From: Candidatus Hydrogenedens sp.
Lineage (GTDB): Bacteria; Hydrogenedentota; Hydrogenedentia; Hydrogenedentales; Hydrogenedentaceae
Assembly: GCA_035361075.1 (NCBI GenBank)
Contig: DAOSBX010000005.1
Coordinates: 54,939 to 118,938 of the forward strand
DNA length: 64,000 bases
Direction: 5' to 3'
The notes beneath the pieces were generated by a model. That model worked only from the letters and a program-made list of their open reading frames with translations. It did no database searches and was not told where the DNA came from. Below, piece by piece: positions 1 to 9,002 of the stretch. The number at the start of each line of letters is the position of its first letter. Position 1 is the first letter of the stretch. Both the position numbers and the translations under genes were made by a program.

Positions 1-2
1 GA

Positions 3-203
3 TATATTTATGCAGTTGATAGAAATGGTGCAGAGGTTAGGTGTCCACTTATGGCTCTTTCTGTAGGAGTGGTTCATAATTTAAATCGTCCATTTAAAAA
101 TGCAAAGAAAATGTTTGAAGTACTTGCTCAAGTTCGTCAGAAAGCACAACCTATCCAAGGAAAAAGTGTTTATTTTGTTGACCGACGCCATATTGACCGA
201 TAG
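3..203 (+). CDS. C-terminal fragment of a GGDEF-type signalling protein (5' end outside window)
   Basis: An open frame runs in from the left edge and stops at a TAG at 201-203, giving 66 residues. The text resembles the last part of a diguanylate cyclase domain: an ALSVGVV strand, then an amphipathic helix (KKMFEVLAQVRQKA) and a final YFVDRR strand, the usual ending of GGDEF domains fused to receiver domains. The catalytic loop lies upstream of the window, so activity cannot be judged. The GNAT gene begins 34 bases downstream on the same strand. Family assignment is by pattern only, from a short fragment. Confidence 0.5.
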   Translation, partial: YIYAVDRNGAEVRCPLMALSVGVVHNLNRPFKNAKKMFEVLAQVRQKAQPIQGKSVYFVDRRHIDR

Positions 204-237
204 AACAAATATAACGCCTGATAAATAAGGAAGAGAT

Positions 238-843
238 ATGATAGAAGTCAGGGAAATCAAGGGGGAAGAGGTGCAGAAAGCAGTAGACACATTAGTTCAA
301 GCCTTTTTCGATGACCCGCTTGTGTGTTATATGTTTCCAGAAAGTAATTTTCGCCGGATGTTTATTTCTTGGGTATATGAGCGATGGATTCGGCTCCTTA
401 TGAAATTTAATACTGTTTTTGTTGATGAAGAGGTAAGAGGGGTTGCGGTGTGTGTTCCACCAAGATTATTTCCACATATACCTCTTCAGTATCAAATAAA
501 GGCTGGATTATTAGGTGTTATTCCAAGGTTAGGTATCCGCAATTTTTGGAAGCCATTTCGTGTTTATTTAGACAGTCAAAAACGAACAAGGAGTGAAGTG
601 ACAAAACCGTCATGGATTTTAGATATATTAGGTGTTCAACCTGAGTATCAGGGAAAAGGTGTCGGTAGTGCATTAGTTCAACATCTTATTAATTGTGCTA
701 AACATGATAACGTGCCTGTATATGTGATAACGCATAAAGAACAGAATATAAAATTTTATGAGAAAAATGGTTTTAATCTTATAAAGAAAGAATTTTCTTT
801 GCCTGGTGGCCCTCCTACATGTTCTCTTATTTGTTATCCCTAA
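238..843 (+). CDS. GNAT family N-acetyltransferase
   Basis: This 201-residue protein should transfer an acetyl group from acetyl-CoA to an unknown amine. The acetyl-CoA-binding motif A is clear in the second half: strand ILDILGVQPEYQGKGVG followed by helix SALVQHLINCA, and then a typical motif B ending in FYEKNGFNLI. The N-terminal half carries the loosely conserved GNAT substrate region (VQAFFDDPLVCYMFP), similar to the acetyltransferases that have an F-x-x-DP-x-x-x-x-x-P opening. The ATG is preceded by AAGGAAGAGA at good spacing. No neighbour hints at the substrate. Confidence 0.9.
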   Translation: MIEVREIKGEEVQKAVDTLVQAFFDDPLVCYMFPESNFRRMFISWVYERWIRLLMKFNTVFVDEEVRGVAVCVPPRLFPHIPLQYQIKAGLLGVIPRLGIRNFWKPFRVYLDSQKRTRSEVTKPSWILDILGVQPEYQGKGVGSALVQHLINCAKHDNVPVYVITHKEQNIKFYEKNGFNLIKKEFSLPGGPPTCSLICYP

Positions 844-976
844 GTTAGTTTTATTCCCTCTCTATTTTTATTATTTAACCCTTTTTATCTGGCTCTCGTT
901 ATATTTATAATATAGATTGACTTCTTTGCCGTTTCCTAAGAAGTAGGCCGTGAATATTCAATAAAGGTTGATAAAT

Positions 977-1426
977 ATGGACATATCAAAAATAGTTAAG
1001 ATTTTGATAGTATTGATTCTCTTAGTAATTGGAGGTCCGATTTTAATACAGTTTTTACCATCACCATTAACAATGGAACGAATTGCAGATGGCTTAAAAA
1101 AATCGGATTTGGGAATTTATGAGATACGGAATGTTGAACCGCCAACATGTGAATCAATAGCACAAATTCAATTTACTGTGAATGGTGCCATAGGAAATGT
1201 TTATCAATATGATAATGAAGGGACAATAGCCCGATATGCAGAGATGTATAAAAAGGACCCTGGCACGGCTATTGTAGAGGCATGGGGATTGGCTCAATCA
1301 TTAGGTGCTGCACCTCCCAGAAATAAACCTGAAAAGGTGGCTCGTCGACGAATGTTTTTACTTGTTGTTCAGGGCGACGACCCTAATTTATTAGAACGTA
1401 TCGTTAAAATTTTTCAGTCAATATAA
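977..1426 (+). CDS. small membrane-anchored protein of unknown function
   Basis: I do not recognise this 149-residue protein. It has a short cytoplasmic start (MDISK), one hydrophobic segment at about residues 5-26 (IVKILIVLILLVIGGPILIQF), then a soluble domain of about 120 residues that is likely outside the cytoplasm. A TTG lies 9 bases upstream in frame (968), but AAAGG at 963-967 is spaced correctly for the ATG at 977, so I start there. It is followed by a convergent EF-G-like gene only 42 bases away. The soluble part ends in MFLLVVQGDDPNLLERIVKIF and shows no catalytic motif I can name. Confidence 0.75.
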   Translation: MDISKIVKILIVLILLVIGGPILIQFLPSPLTMERIADGLKKSDLGIYEIRNVEPPTCESIAQIQFTVNGAIGNVYQYDNEGTIARYAEMYKKDPGTAIVEAWGLAQSLGAAPPRNKPEKVARRRMFLLVVQGDDPNLLERIVKIFQSI

Positions 1427-1468
1427 TTACGATACCATTAGACAACAGGGGTGAAATAAACTGGTATG

Positions 1469-3508
1469 TTATTCGTTCCCCGCTTCTCTTGATTTTTCGT
1501 AGGCTGAGATAATATCTTTTGCAATAAATTCAGGCACTTCATCATAATGGCTAAATTTTAGGTCAAAGAAGCCTCTTCCGCCAGTCATACTTCTAAGGTC
1601 AGTAGCATACCTTAGAATTTCTGCTTCTGGGACGAGAGCACGAATGCGTTGTAATCCACCACCGATAGGTTCCATCCCTAGAATACGTCCTCGCCGACTG
1701 TTCAAATCGCCTGTAATATCACCCATAAAATCTTCAGGTACGGTAACGGTAATTTCCATAATAGGTTCTAACAAGCAGGGATTGGCTTCTTTTACGCCTT
1801 TTTGAATAGCCAAAGAAGCTGCAATTTTAAATGCGAGTTCTGACGAATCCACAGGGTGATAAGAACCGAAGAATAGTTCTACGACAATATCAACTACAGG
1901 ATGTCCTGAAATAACACCTTTGGCAAGGGCTTCTTGAGCACCTTTATCAACTGCAGGAATATATTGTTTTGGGACAACACCACCTACGATACTGTCGACA
2001 AATTTATATCCTTGTCCTCGTTCATTAGGGGATATCCGCAAATGAACATCACCATACTGTCCATGACCTCCAGTTTGTTTTTTGTATTTCCCTTGAACTT
2101 CTGCCTTGCCACGGACGGTTTCTTTATATGCAACTTTTGGGATACGTGTTTCAGCTTCTACGTTATATTTCCGCTTCATTCGATTCAATAAAATTTCGAT
2201 TTGTAAATCACCCATTCCACGAATTACATGTTCTCCTGTTTCATTGTCACGGTAGTGGCTAAATGTCGGGTCTTCTTCCGCCATACGGTTTAAGGCTTCA
2301 CCAATACGGTCCTCGTCATTTCTGGATTTTGGTGATATTGCTAACTTGACCATAGATTGAGGCAGTTCAATCTGAGGAAGTTTTATGTCATTTCCTGGAA
2401 TAGAAAGGGTATCTCCAAAATGTGTATTTTTTAGTTTCGTCATAGCCGCAATATCACCAGGACCCACTTCTGCAACCTGTTTCTGTTCTTTTCCTAACAT
2501 CATTACGATTTTCCCAGAGCGTTCTTTCGTTTGTGTATTGCAATTGTAAAATTCTGAATCCGAACGAAGTGTCCCAGAGAATACGCGAAAATATGTAAGG
2601 TGTCCAACAAAGGGGTCAACCATGGAACGAAAAACCTGAGCCACAAACGGTCCATCGGGGTCGGGTGTAATAACAACATTTTCACCTGCTGAATTTGTCG
2701 CAACAACTTTTCTTTCCAATGGGTTCGGAAATGAACTGGCTATAATATCCAATAATTCCTCATGTCCGATTCCTTTGCTTACACTTCCAGCGATAATAGG
2801 AATAATCTTACCCGTACTAATTCCTTTTTGTAGTCCTTTATCAAATTCTTCCTGAGAAAGTTCAAATGTTTCAAGATATTTTTCCATTAAAGCCTCATCT
2901 GTTTCCGCAACGACCTCGACGATGGCTTCTTTTGCTTTTTCTGCTTCGGCACCTAAAACAGATGCATCTCCTGTGACGATATTAACTACGCCACTTAAAT
3001 TAGAGGCTTCACCAATTGGCATAACTATAGGGACGCAATGTTTGCCATAGGCTGCCTGTATTTTTTCGACAACTTCTTTAAAGTTGGTATGTTCACGGTC
3101 AAGTTTATTTACAAAAATAGCACGCGGAATATGACTTTTCTCTGCATATTTCCAAGCCATGTCTGTTCCTACTTGGACACCTGTTGTCGCATCGACAACT
3201 ATAATTAAGGAATCAAGAACAGCAGAGGATGCGGCTAATTCGCCGATAAAGTCGGAATATCCAGGATGGTCAATAATATGGATTCGTGTTCCTTTCCAAT
3301 CTAAATGAACAAGTTTCATTGTTATGGAACACTTACGATCTTTCTCATCTTCAAGATAATCACAAACCGTATTTCCATCTTCAATGCTTCCCAACCGGCT
3401 TGTAATACCAGCAGAATATAATATGCGTTCAATCAACATTGTTTTTCCTACACCACCATGCCCGGCAAAACCAACGTTACGAACTTTTCGAGGGTCAAAC
3501 TGTGCCAT
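1469..3508 (-). CDS. elongation factor G-like GTPase (EF-G2 type)
   Basis: A 679-residue translational GTPase with the full EF-G order: G domain, domain II, and domains III-V (domain IV near KYKKQTGGHGQYGDVHL, and domain V near GDLNSRRGRILGMEPI). The P-loop is GHGGVGKT at residues 16-23 and the NKLD motif lies near residue 133. The G3 motif reads DHPGYSDF (80-87) where classical EF-G has DTPGHVDF, so the catalytic histidine is a tyrosine (Tyr84). That pattern marks the EF-G-like paralogue family (EF-G2, FusA2), whose role is not the normal elongation factor. The real fusA is presumably elsewhere. It is transcribed alone. Confidence 0.9.
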   Translation of the reverse strand: MAQFDPRKVRNVGFAGHGGVGKTMLIERILYSAGITSRLGSIEDGNTVCDYLEDEKDRKCSITMKLVHLDWKGTRIHIIDHPGYSDFIGELAASSAVLDSLIIVVDATTGVQVGTDMAWKYAEKSHIPRAIFVNKLDREHTNFKEVVEKIQAAYGKHCVPIVMPIGEASNLSGVVNIVTGDASVLGAEAEKAKEAIVEVVAETDEALMEKYLETFELSQEEFDKGLQKGISTGKIIPIIAGSVSKGIGHEELLDIIASSFPNPLERKVVATNSAGENVVITPDPDGPFVAQVFRSMVDPFVGHLTYFRVFSGTLRSDSEFYNCNTQTKERSGKIVMMLGKEQKQVAEVGPGDIAAMTKLKNTHFGDTLSIPGNDIKLPQIELPQSMVKLAISPKSRNDEDRIGEALNRMAEEDPTFSHYRDNETGEHVIRGMGDLQIEILLNRMKRKYNVEAETRIPKVAYKETVRGKAEVQGKYKKQTGGHGQYGDVHLRISPNERGQGYKFVDSIVGGVVPKQYIPAVDKGAQEALAKGVISGHPVVDIVVELFFGSYHPVDSSELAFKIAASLAIQKGVKEANPCLLEPIMEITVTVPEDFMGDITGDLNSRRGRILGMEPIGGGLQRIRALVPEAEILRYATDLRSMTGGRGFFDLKFSHYDEVPEFIAKDIISAYEKSREAGNE

Positions 3509-3700
3509 GAGACAACTCCATCCTTATTTAAGGTTAATAGGTTTCGTTGAGACAAACTCTGTAAAATTAAAAAGATACTACACAGTCAGTCATTTTTATT
3601 TATAATAATAGAGTAGGTATTATACTTATTATTCACGCTTATCCTCAAATTAGATGATAAATGTAGCAATAAAAAAGGAACAAAGTCGGAGATTATAAAA

Positions 3701-4729
3701 GTGAAGAATATACCGAAAAAAAAGGTTTTTATAAAGATAATTATTTTTATATTGATATTGTTGCCATTGCTTATTTATATGTTTTTTATATCTCATGCGA
3801 TTGCTGCAGAAAAAATACGGAGGCCATCATCTGCAGGTGTCTTATATCCACAAGAACCTACAGTATTAAAAGAAACCCTTCAAAAAATGTATGGGGAACT
3901 GCAACCAGTACCAGCGACAAGCGATAAATTAGTAGCGTGTGTTGTTCCACATTCAGGTTGGGGACTTTGTGGAAATTTAATTGCACGCTCTTTTAATGAA
4001 TTAAAGGAGGGAGAGTTTAACAATATTATTATTCTTGCACCTTCTCATCGTTTCAATATCCATGGTTGTTCTATGCCATCTGTTCAGGGATTCGCAACAC
4101 CCTTAGGAGTTGTGCGTGTTAATTATGAGATAATGGAAAAATTAGCTTTATCCCCATATATTATAATGCAGTCGTTGCAAAAGACAGCTCGGCCTGGAAA
4201 GTTGGCAATACATGAACAAGAGTATTCAATAGAAGTGTTATTACCTATGCTCCAATATAAGATGAAAAAATTAGAAATTGTCCCAGTAATAGTTGGGGAT
4301 TTTGTTGATACTTATGGAAAGGAAAGCCAAATTGTATTTAAAGATATTGTTGAAACTTTTAGAAGAGCAATGACTGAAAAAACATTGGTAATTTTAAGTA
4401 CAGACCTAACTTCTTGGGGAACTTCTTTTAATTTTACACCTGCCCCAAATGAGCAAATGCTGGAAGAACAGGAAAAGTTAGACCGTGAATTAATAGAACT
4501 GCTGTTAAATAAAGACTTTTATGGACTACAAGATTATTTTGAACGGACGAAAAATCCTGTGTGTGGTAAGTATGCGATGTACCTGTTTTTAACTTTATTA
4601 CCTAAAAATGCCAAAGGTGTATTGTTAGGCTATGAACAATCTGGTCGCAAAATGAATCTTAAGGATACTTCAATAGGTTTCTCTGCTATCAATTATTACG
4701 TTCCTTCAGTTGGTGGAACTCCACAATAA
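3701..4729 (+). CDS. amrB: AmmeMemoRadiSam system protein B (MEMO family), membrane-anchored
   Basis: This 342-residue protein belongs to the MEMO family (extradiol-dioxygenase-like fold, related to LigB). The conserved marks are PHSGW, LAPSHRF, the HEQEYSIEVLLPMLQ stretch and VPVIVGD, with a late Cys in NPVCGKYAM. It is unusual in beginning with a lysine-rich start and a long hydrophobic segment (about residues 9-36) that looks like a signal anchor, suggesting that the domain sits outside the cytoplasm. The start is GTG at 3701 with GGAG at good spacing. The usual partners AmmeA (AMMECR1) and the radical-SAM protein are not next to it. The biochemical reaction of the family is unsettled. Confidence 0.85.
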   Translation: MKNIPKKKVFIKIIIFILILLPLLIYMFFISHAIAAEKIRRPSSAGVLYPQEPTVLKETLQKMYGELQPVPATSDKLVACVVPHSGWGLCGNLIARSFNELKEGEFNNIIILAPSHRFNIHGCSMPSVQGFATPLGVVRVNYEIMEKLALSPYIIMQSLQKTARPGKLAIHEQEYSIEVLLPMLQYKMKKLEIVPVIVGDFVDTYGKESQIVFKDIVETFRRAMTEKTLVILSTDLTSWGTSFNFTPAPNEQMLEEQEKLDRELIELLLNKDFYGLQDYFERTKNPVCGKYAMYLFLTLLPKNAKGVLLGYEQSGRKMNLKDTSIGFSAINYYVPSVGGTPQ

Positions 4730-4757
4730 GTTTACAATACAAAATAATAGGAATATT

Positions 4758-5450
4758 CTAAATATTATCAATAATTAATTGCTTTAAGCGGGGAAGAAAT
4801 TGATAACAACCTATTTGTGCGTTGTTAATTACATGTTCATGGGTTAGAATTGATGAATCAAAGCAGTAGTTCGTGATACATGAGAACATGGCTGTTTTTA
4901 TCCTGTGTTTTAATGACCAATAAAGTTCAGGAGCACCACTCATCCCTACAACATCACCACCCATTTCTAAAAATAAACGAAGTTCGGATTTTGTTTCATA
5001 GTTAGGACCTACCACCCAGATATACGTTCCGTTATTATGATAATTGTTAAATATCCATGAAGGGATTAATTCATTTGGTAGTTTAATTCCATGATATGTA
5101 ATGGGAGTTATCCGATGTATTGCTATAAATGAAGGGAGAGGAAATTTATTTTTCAATCCACCTACTGCATTTATGAGTATTAAGTGAGACACTCCCTTTT
5201 CTTTGAAATATAAGAGAAATTCACAAATATGTTCCGATGTGTACCCCTCATACAAATGAATTCTTCCATTACATATTAATGTAGGTATTGAATGTAATGT
5301 GCCCTCTAATATTTGATAACTATGTCCCTTTATGTTTCCGTAGAATTTTGGAAAAATTTCTGCGAATGTTCTTTTGCTATGGCAGGTATCTAATATGTTG
5401 GAGAAGTCCAACCCTGAGCCAGTAATGATGCCTAATTTTATGTGTGCCAT
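4758..5450 (-). CDS. purine nucleoside phosphorylase (PNP/MTAP family)
   Basis: This 230-residue enzyme should split purine (deoxy)nucleosides with phosphate into base and (deoxy)ribose 1-phosphate. The trimeric PNP/MTAP motifs are present in order: phosphate loop TGSGLDF near residue 10, NGRIHLYEGY near 60 (the GRxH and YEGY pair), INAVGGL near 92, GPNYET near 147, VGMSGAPE near 167, and SCITNY near 190. It is shorter than the usual 270-290 residues and rather divergent. Its start overlaps the end of dgt by 13 bases, so the two are probably translationally coupled, and the product of Dgt (deoxyguanosine) is a typical PNP substrate. Confidence 0.85.
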   Translation of the reverse strand: MAHIKLGIITGSGLDFSNILDTCHSKRTFAEIFPKFYGNIKGHSYQILEGTLHSIPTLICNGRIHLYEGYTSEHICEFLLYFKEKGVSHLILINAVGGLKNKFPLPSFIAIHRITPITYHGIKLPNELIPSWIFNNYHNNGTYIWVVGPNYETKSELRLFLEMGGDVVGMSGAPELYWSLKHRIKTAMFSCITNYCFDSSILTHEHVINNAQIGCYQFLPRLKQLIIDNI

Positions 5451-6475
5451 GGTGATGGTAAGAAAAGTTTTTGGTAAGTATTTAGTGCATATTCATCTGT
5501 CATGCCTGCAAGAAAATCAATAACTTTACGCTCCAACGTCTCTTCAGTATTGGCATAATTCTCATGCAGTTCTTTAGGTGGATATTTCATTAAATAATGG
5601 AATAGTTCGCTCACAATTCGTTGTGCTTTATTAATTTCCTTCGCAATTGGTGGTGATGGGTATAATTTTTCGAACAAAAATGTTCTTAGTTCAACAATTG
5701 CATCTCTAATTTCTGGAATAATTTGAATTGTCTGCTTATCTATGGAACCTTCTATCACGCCTCGAACCATAGTATCAATTTGTTTTGAGGGAGTAGTACC
5801 GAGGATTTTTATTGCGTGTTGTGGCAATTCTTTGGTTGTTAAAATACCCGCACGAATAGCATCATCAATGTCGTGAGTGATATATGCAATAACATCACTA
5901 AGGCTGACTACCAATGCTTCAAAACTAATCCCTTCTGGACAAGGCTCTCCTGACAAAATGCATTTTCCCTTTGAATGGTCACGAATGCCTTCCCGAACCT
6001 CATATGTGAGGTTAAGACCTTTTTTTCCCTGTCTTTGTTCGAGGATATCGACGACACGTAAACTCTGTTCAGCATGATTAAATCCGAACGAAGATAATTC
6101 GTTAAGTACTCGCTCTCCAGCATGTCCAAAAGGTGTATGTCCCAGGTCATGTCCTAAAGCGATAGCTTCTGTAAGGTCTTCATTTAGTCTTAACACACGT
6201 GAAATAGAACGTGCTATCTGGACGACTTCAAGAGTATGAGTTAACCGTGTTCGATAATGGTCACCTAATGGAGCAAGAAAGACTTGTGTCTTTCGCTTTA
6301 ACCGTCGAAATGCCTTTGAATGGATAATGCGGTCACGGTCTCGTTGAAAACATGTACGATAGGGGTCATCTTTCTCAGGTGATAACCGACCTCTGGAATT
6401 TTTAGCAAGGCAAGCAATAGGGGAGAGCCATAGTGCTTCTCTTTCTTCATATAATTCGCGGAATGTTTTTTCCAT
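5438..6475 (-). CDS. dgt: deoxyguanosinetriphosphate triphosphohydrolase-like HD protein
   Basis: A 345-residue HD-domain dNTPase that removes triphosphate from dGTP (or other dNTPs), leaving the deoxynucleoside. The signature is intact: RTRLTHTLEVVQIARSI carrying the first His, GHDLGHTPFGHAGE with the HD pair, and SLSDVIAYITHDIDDA with the last metal-binding Asp. The N-terminal CFQRDRDRIIHSKAFRRL matches the dGTPase-like group. It lies 5 bases downstream of galK and overlaps the PNP gene, forming a three-gene minus-strand unit. Members of this family set dNTP levels and some act against phages; nothing here proves a defence role. Confidence 0.93.
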   Translation of the reverse strand: MEKTFRELYEEREALWLSPIACLAKNSRGRLSPEKDDPYRTCFQRDRDRIIHSKAFRRLKRKTQVFLAPLGDHYRTRLTHTLEVVQIARSISRVLRLNEDLTEAIALGHDLGHTPFGHAGERVLNELSSFGFNHAEQSLRVVDILEQRQGKKGLNLTYEVREGIRDHSKGKCILSGEPCPEGISFEALVVSLSDVIAYITHDIDDAIRAGILTTKELPQHAIKILGTTPSKQIDTMVRGVIEGSIDKQTIQIIPEIRDAIVELRTFLFEKLYPSPPIAKEINKAQRIVSELFHYLMKYPPKELHENYANTEETLERKVIDFLAGMTDEYALNTYQKLFLPSPWHT

Positions 6476-6480
6476 AAATA

Positions 6481-7839
6481 TTAAAGCTCCGTTAAATATG
6501 AAGCAGAAGGGCTTGTCTCGGCAATAAACATACCTTGTGCTGATGAAAGTCCCAAATATTGTTTGTAGTATTGTTGTTCAACATATTCCATAAATTGTTC
6601 GACTTTTTCGTTAGGAACAAGATTTACAGTACATCCACCGAAACCTGCGCCAGTGAGCCGTGAGCCAATGGCTCCTGCTCTACGGGCAATGTGGGTTAAT
6701 GTGTCTAATTCAGAAATACTTATTTGATAATCATTAGCACAGCTATAATGTGATTCATTCATTAATACACCAAAGGTATAAGCATCATTTGCTAATAAAG
6801 CATCTTGGCACTTTTCTACACGACTATGTTCTGATATAACATGACGAATACGTGCTTTTAACGGGAAACCTGCTGGTGGCTCTTCGACATCAGGTAACCA
6901 TCGTTCTCTTACTTCTTTAGGGGATAATTCGAGGAGATAAGCGATTTCTTTTATTGACAAATGGTCTTTATGAATAACATGTTCTGTTAGTTCGTGTATT
7001 TCTTTTGAGGAAAGACATAAATCACCCGTCCATAAATCGCTTAACCTCTCTATATGGAAGGTATTGCCTAATTCTTTCTGCATATAGTGTTCAATTAAAG
7101 CACAAGAAAGACGACATAAACGAGGTCCTATGTTATATCGTGACAAACATTCGCCTGTTTTTTGTGCACGAATAGTAGAGTCGCAAACAACAAAAGTATA
7201 GTTCTCAAATAATGGAATTAAATGGGTACGTATTGGAAAGAAATCAATTTTGCAGGCATGCCCTTTTGCACCGTTTAATATAACAGTCTGGTCCATACCT
7301 CCACCGCGTGTGCCAACGAAATGCTCTGCTTCCGCCATTAATTCCGCTAATTCAGAGCGAGTAATGTCTTTATCCAATTCTTTCCCTAATATTTTTAGGT
7401 AAACAAGAGAGGCTGTTACTACAAGGGCAGAAGATGAACTTAATCCTGTAGCAATAGGAAGATTACTACTTATATAAAGGTTAAAACCTGGGTAATGTTT
7501 AATTTTGTATTTTTGATTTAATGCAATAATCGCCGCCTTAATATAATTATCCCACGAGCCTGTAGGCGAGGGAGGTATGAATGGTGCATTTGATATGCAC
7601 ATTGATGGGAATCGGCTATCTTCGTTTACAAGATAAATTTGATTATCGTTGCGTGGAGTAAATATAGCATGGACTTCTTTGTTTAACGTGATGGGTAATA
7701 CTGAAAAACCATTATAATCTGTATGTTCACCAATCAAGTTTACCCTGCCTGGAACACGACATAATCCTATTTGTTTGGGATTAACATTTTGACCCGGAAA
7801 TTTTTCTAATATCTTTCTTATATCTGCATTTTTAATCAT
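6481..7839 (-). CDS. galK: galactokinase
   Basis: A GHMP-family kinase that phosphorylates galactose to galactose 1-phosphate in the Leloir pathway. The galactokinase signature GRVNLIGEHTDYNG is at residues 31-44, the ATP loop GLSSSSALV lies near residue 135, and the third motif SRLTGAGFGGCTVN is near the C-terminus. At 452 residues it is longer than the usual 380-390; the extra length lies in the middle, around the ELSPKEVRERWLPDVEEPP region. No galT or galE is adjacent, but a GH4 alpha-galactosidase-like gene lies at 44.1-45.6 kb. It is the first gene of the unit with dgt and PNP. Confidence 0.93.
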   Translation of the reverse strand: MIKNADIRKILEKFPGQNVNPKQIGLCRVPGRVNLIGEHTDYNGFSVLPITLNKEVHAIFTPRNDNQIYLVNEDSRFPSMCISNAPFIPPSPTGSWDNYIKAAIIALNQKYKIKHYPGFNLYISSNLPIATGLSSSSALVVTASLVYLKILGKELDKDITRSELAELMAEAEHFVGTRGGGMDQTVILNGAKGHACKIDFFPIRTHLIPLFENYTFVVCDSTIRAQKTGECLSRYNIGPRLCRLSCALIEHYMQKELGNTFHIERLSDLWTGDLCLSSKEIHELTEHVIHKDHLSIKEIAYLLELSPKEVRERWLPDVEEPPAGFPLKARIRHVISEHSRVEKCQDALLANDAYTFGVLMNESHYSCANDYQISISELDTLTHIARRAGAIGSRLTGAGFGGCTVNLVPNEKVEQFMEYVEQQYYKQYLGLSSAQGMFIAETSPSASYLTEL

Positions 7840-8007
7840 ACATATCTCTCTATTTTTTACTTCAGAAACATTTATTTATCTAATTAAGGATTTCCAAAAA
7901 GTATTTAATTATACAAATTTTATATCATCAAATTATCAATATAATGTTCAGCAAGGTTAAAATATGGATAAACAAATTAGATACTTTTATTAGTTTATAT
8001 CAAGAAT

Positions 8008-8991
8008 ATGTCTATTAGAAAAAAAATATATTTTGTAACACCCTTTAATATTACTGATTATCCGCTTTCGTGGAAAGCATATTATTGTGTAGAGTTGTTT
8101 TCAGAATTAGCGAAGAGAGGATATATAGTAACATGGCTTCAACCATCTAAAGATATTTTTTCATTGAATTTGTTTCCATCTCTTTCACGATGGAGAGATT
8201 TTTTTGTCATTAATATTGGAAATTATTATACCTATCGTTGGTATATGCCTTTTTTCTTATCACGATTGAAAAAGGTTAGTAAAGATGTTCGACCGTTTAT
8301 TCTTTTTGAAATTATTGATAAGAACCCCTTACCTATAAATATTGACCAGGATTATTTTGTAATTCCCATTATTTTCTCTTTAGGTCGAAAATGGATTCCG
8401 ACAGATGAGTTTCCAGGACCCGTAATTGTTCCTGATAAAAAGACATTTATTGAGTTAGTAGAAAGAGGGATTCCTCATACCTACCTAAATTATATACCAT
8501 GTGCATACAATCGTTATGAAAATGTAAGTAATGAAAATTGTCAAGATTATTTAATCCTGATTATAGACAGCAATAGGGAATTAGAAAAAATATTTGGTTT
8601 GTTAAAAAGACAAATACCTGGACAAAGTGTAGTTTATTTTTCAAAAAAAGTTTTTAAAATGCTTAAAAATAATAATTTTTGTGAAATATTAACATCCTTT
8701 CAAAATAATTACAAGGAAATAATAGTAGTTCTCGGTAATGGCTTGTTCCATTTGGCATTAGAACTTTCAGCCAATGGTGGAATTGTAATAATGCCCAAAG
8801 AACGTTATTTTATTGATAACAAAATAGATATAAATATCATCTATTATAATAGTTTTTCAGAGATCCCATCTATTGTAAATGAAGTTAAGGGAAGAAAGGA
8901 GGCTATTGTTAAGCCTATAATAGATTTGGCACCTTGGAAACAGGCAGTTGCAAAAGTTGAAGAAATAGTAGCCGAAACTGTGAAAACGTAA
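8008..8991 (+). CDS. divergent GT-B-like glycosyltransferase candidate
   Basis: I do not firmly recognise this 327-residue protein. The opening (KKIYFVTPFNI, then CVELFSELAKRGYIVTWLQP) resembles the N-terminal Rossmann half of GT-B glycosyltransferases. A long aromatic-rich middle follows (NYYTYRWYMPFFL), and later segments IPHTYLNYIPCAYNRYE and ALELSANGGIVIMP resemble the acceptor-linker and nucleotide-sugar half. The usual E-x7-E motif is not clear. It stands alone, divergent from galK and convergent with a Gfo/Idh/MocA gene. The ribosome binding site is weak (CAAGAAT). Lower local GC than its neighbours is possible but was not measured. Confidence 0.6.
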   Translation: MSIRKKIYFVTPFNITDYPLSWKAYYCVELFSELAKRGYIVTWLQPSKDIFSLNLFPSLSRWRDFFVINIGNYYTYRWYMPFFLSRLKKVSKDVRPFILFEIIDKNPLPINIDQDYFVIPIIFSLGRKWIPTDEFPGPVIVPDKKTFIELVERGIPHTYLNYIPCAYNRYENVSNENCQDYLILIIDSNRELEKIFGLLKRQIPGQSVVYFSKKVFKMLKNNNFCEILTSFQNNYKEIIVVLGNGLFHLALELSANGGIVIMPKERYFIDNKIDINIIYYNSFSEIPSIVNEVKGRKEAIVKPIIDLAPWKQAVAKVEEIVAETVKT

Positions 8992-9002
8992 TGGGAGCGT
9001 TC

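Noticed and set aside
1427..1468. Inverted repeat ATACCA..TGGTAT as a terminator between convergent genes
   Set aside because: Six bases of stem with a 25-base loop and no T run; too weak to call.
4758..7839. galK-dgt-PNP as a defence island
   Set aside because: Dgt homologues can defend against phages, but no other defence or mobile genes are present, and the unit fits metabolism.
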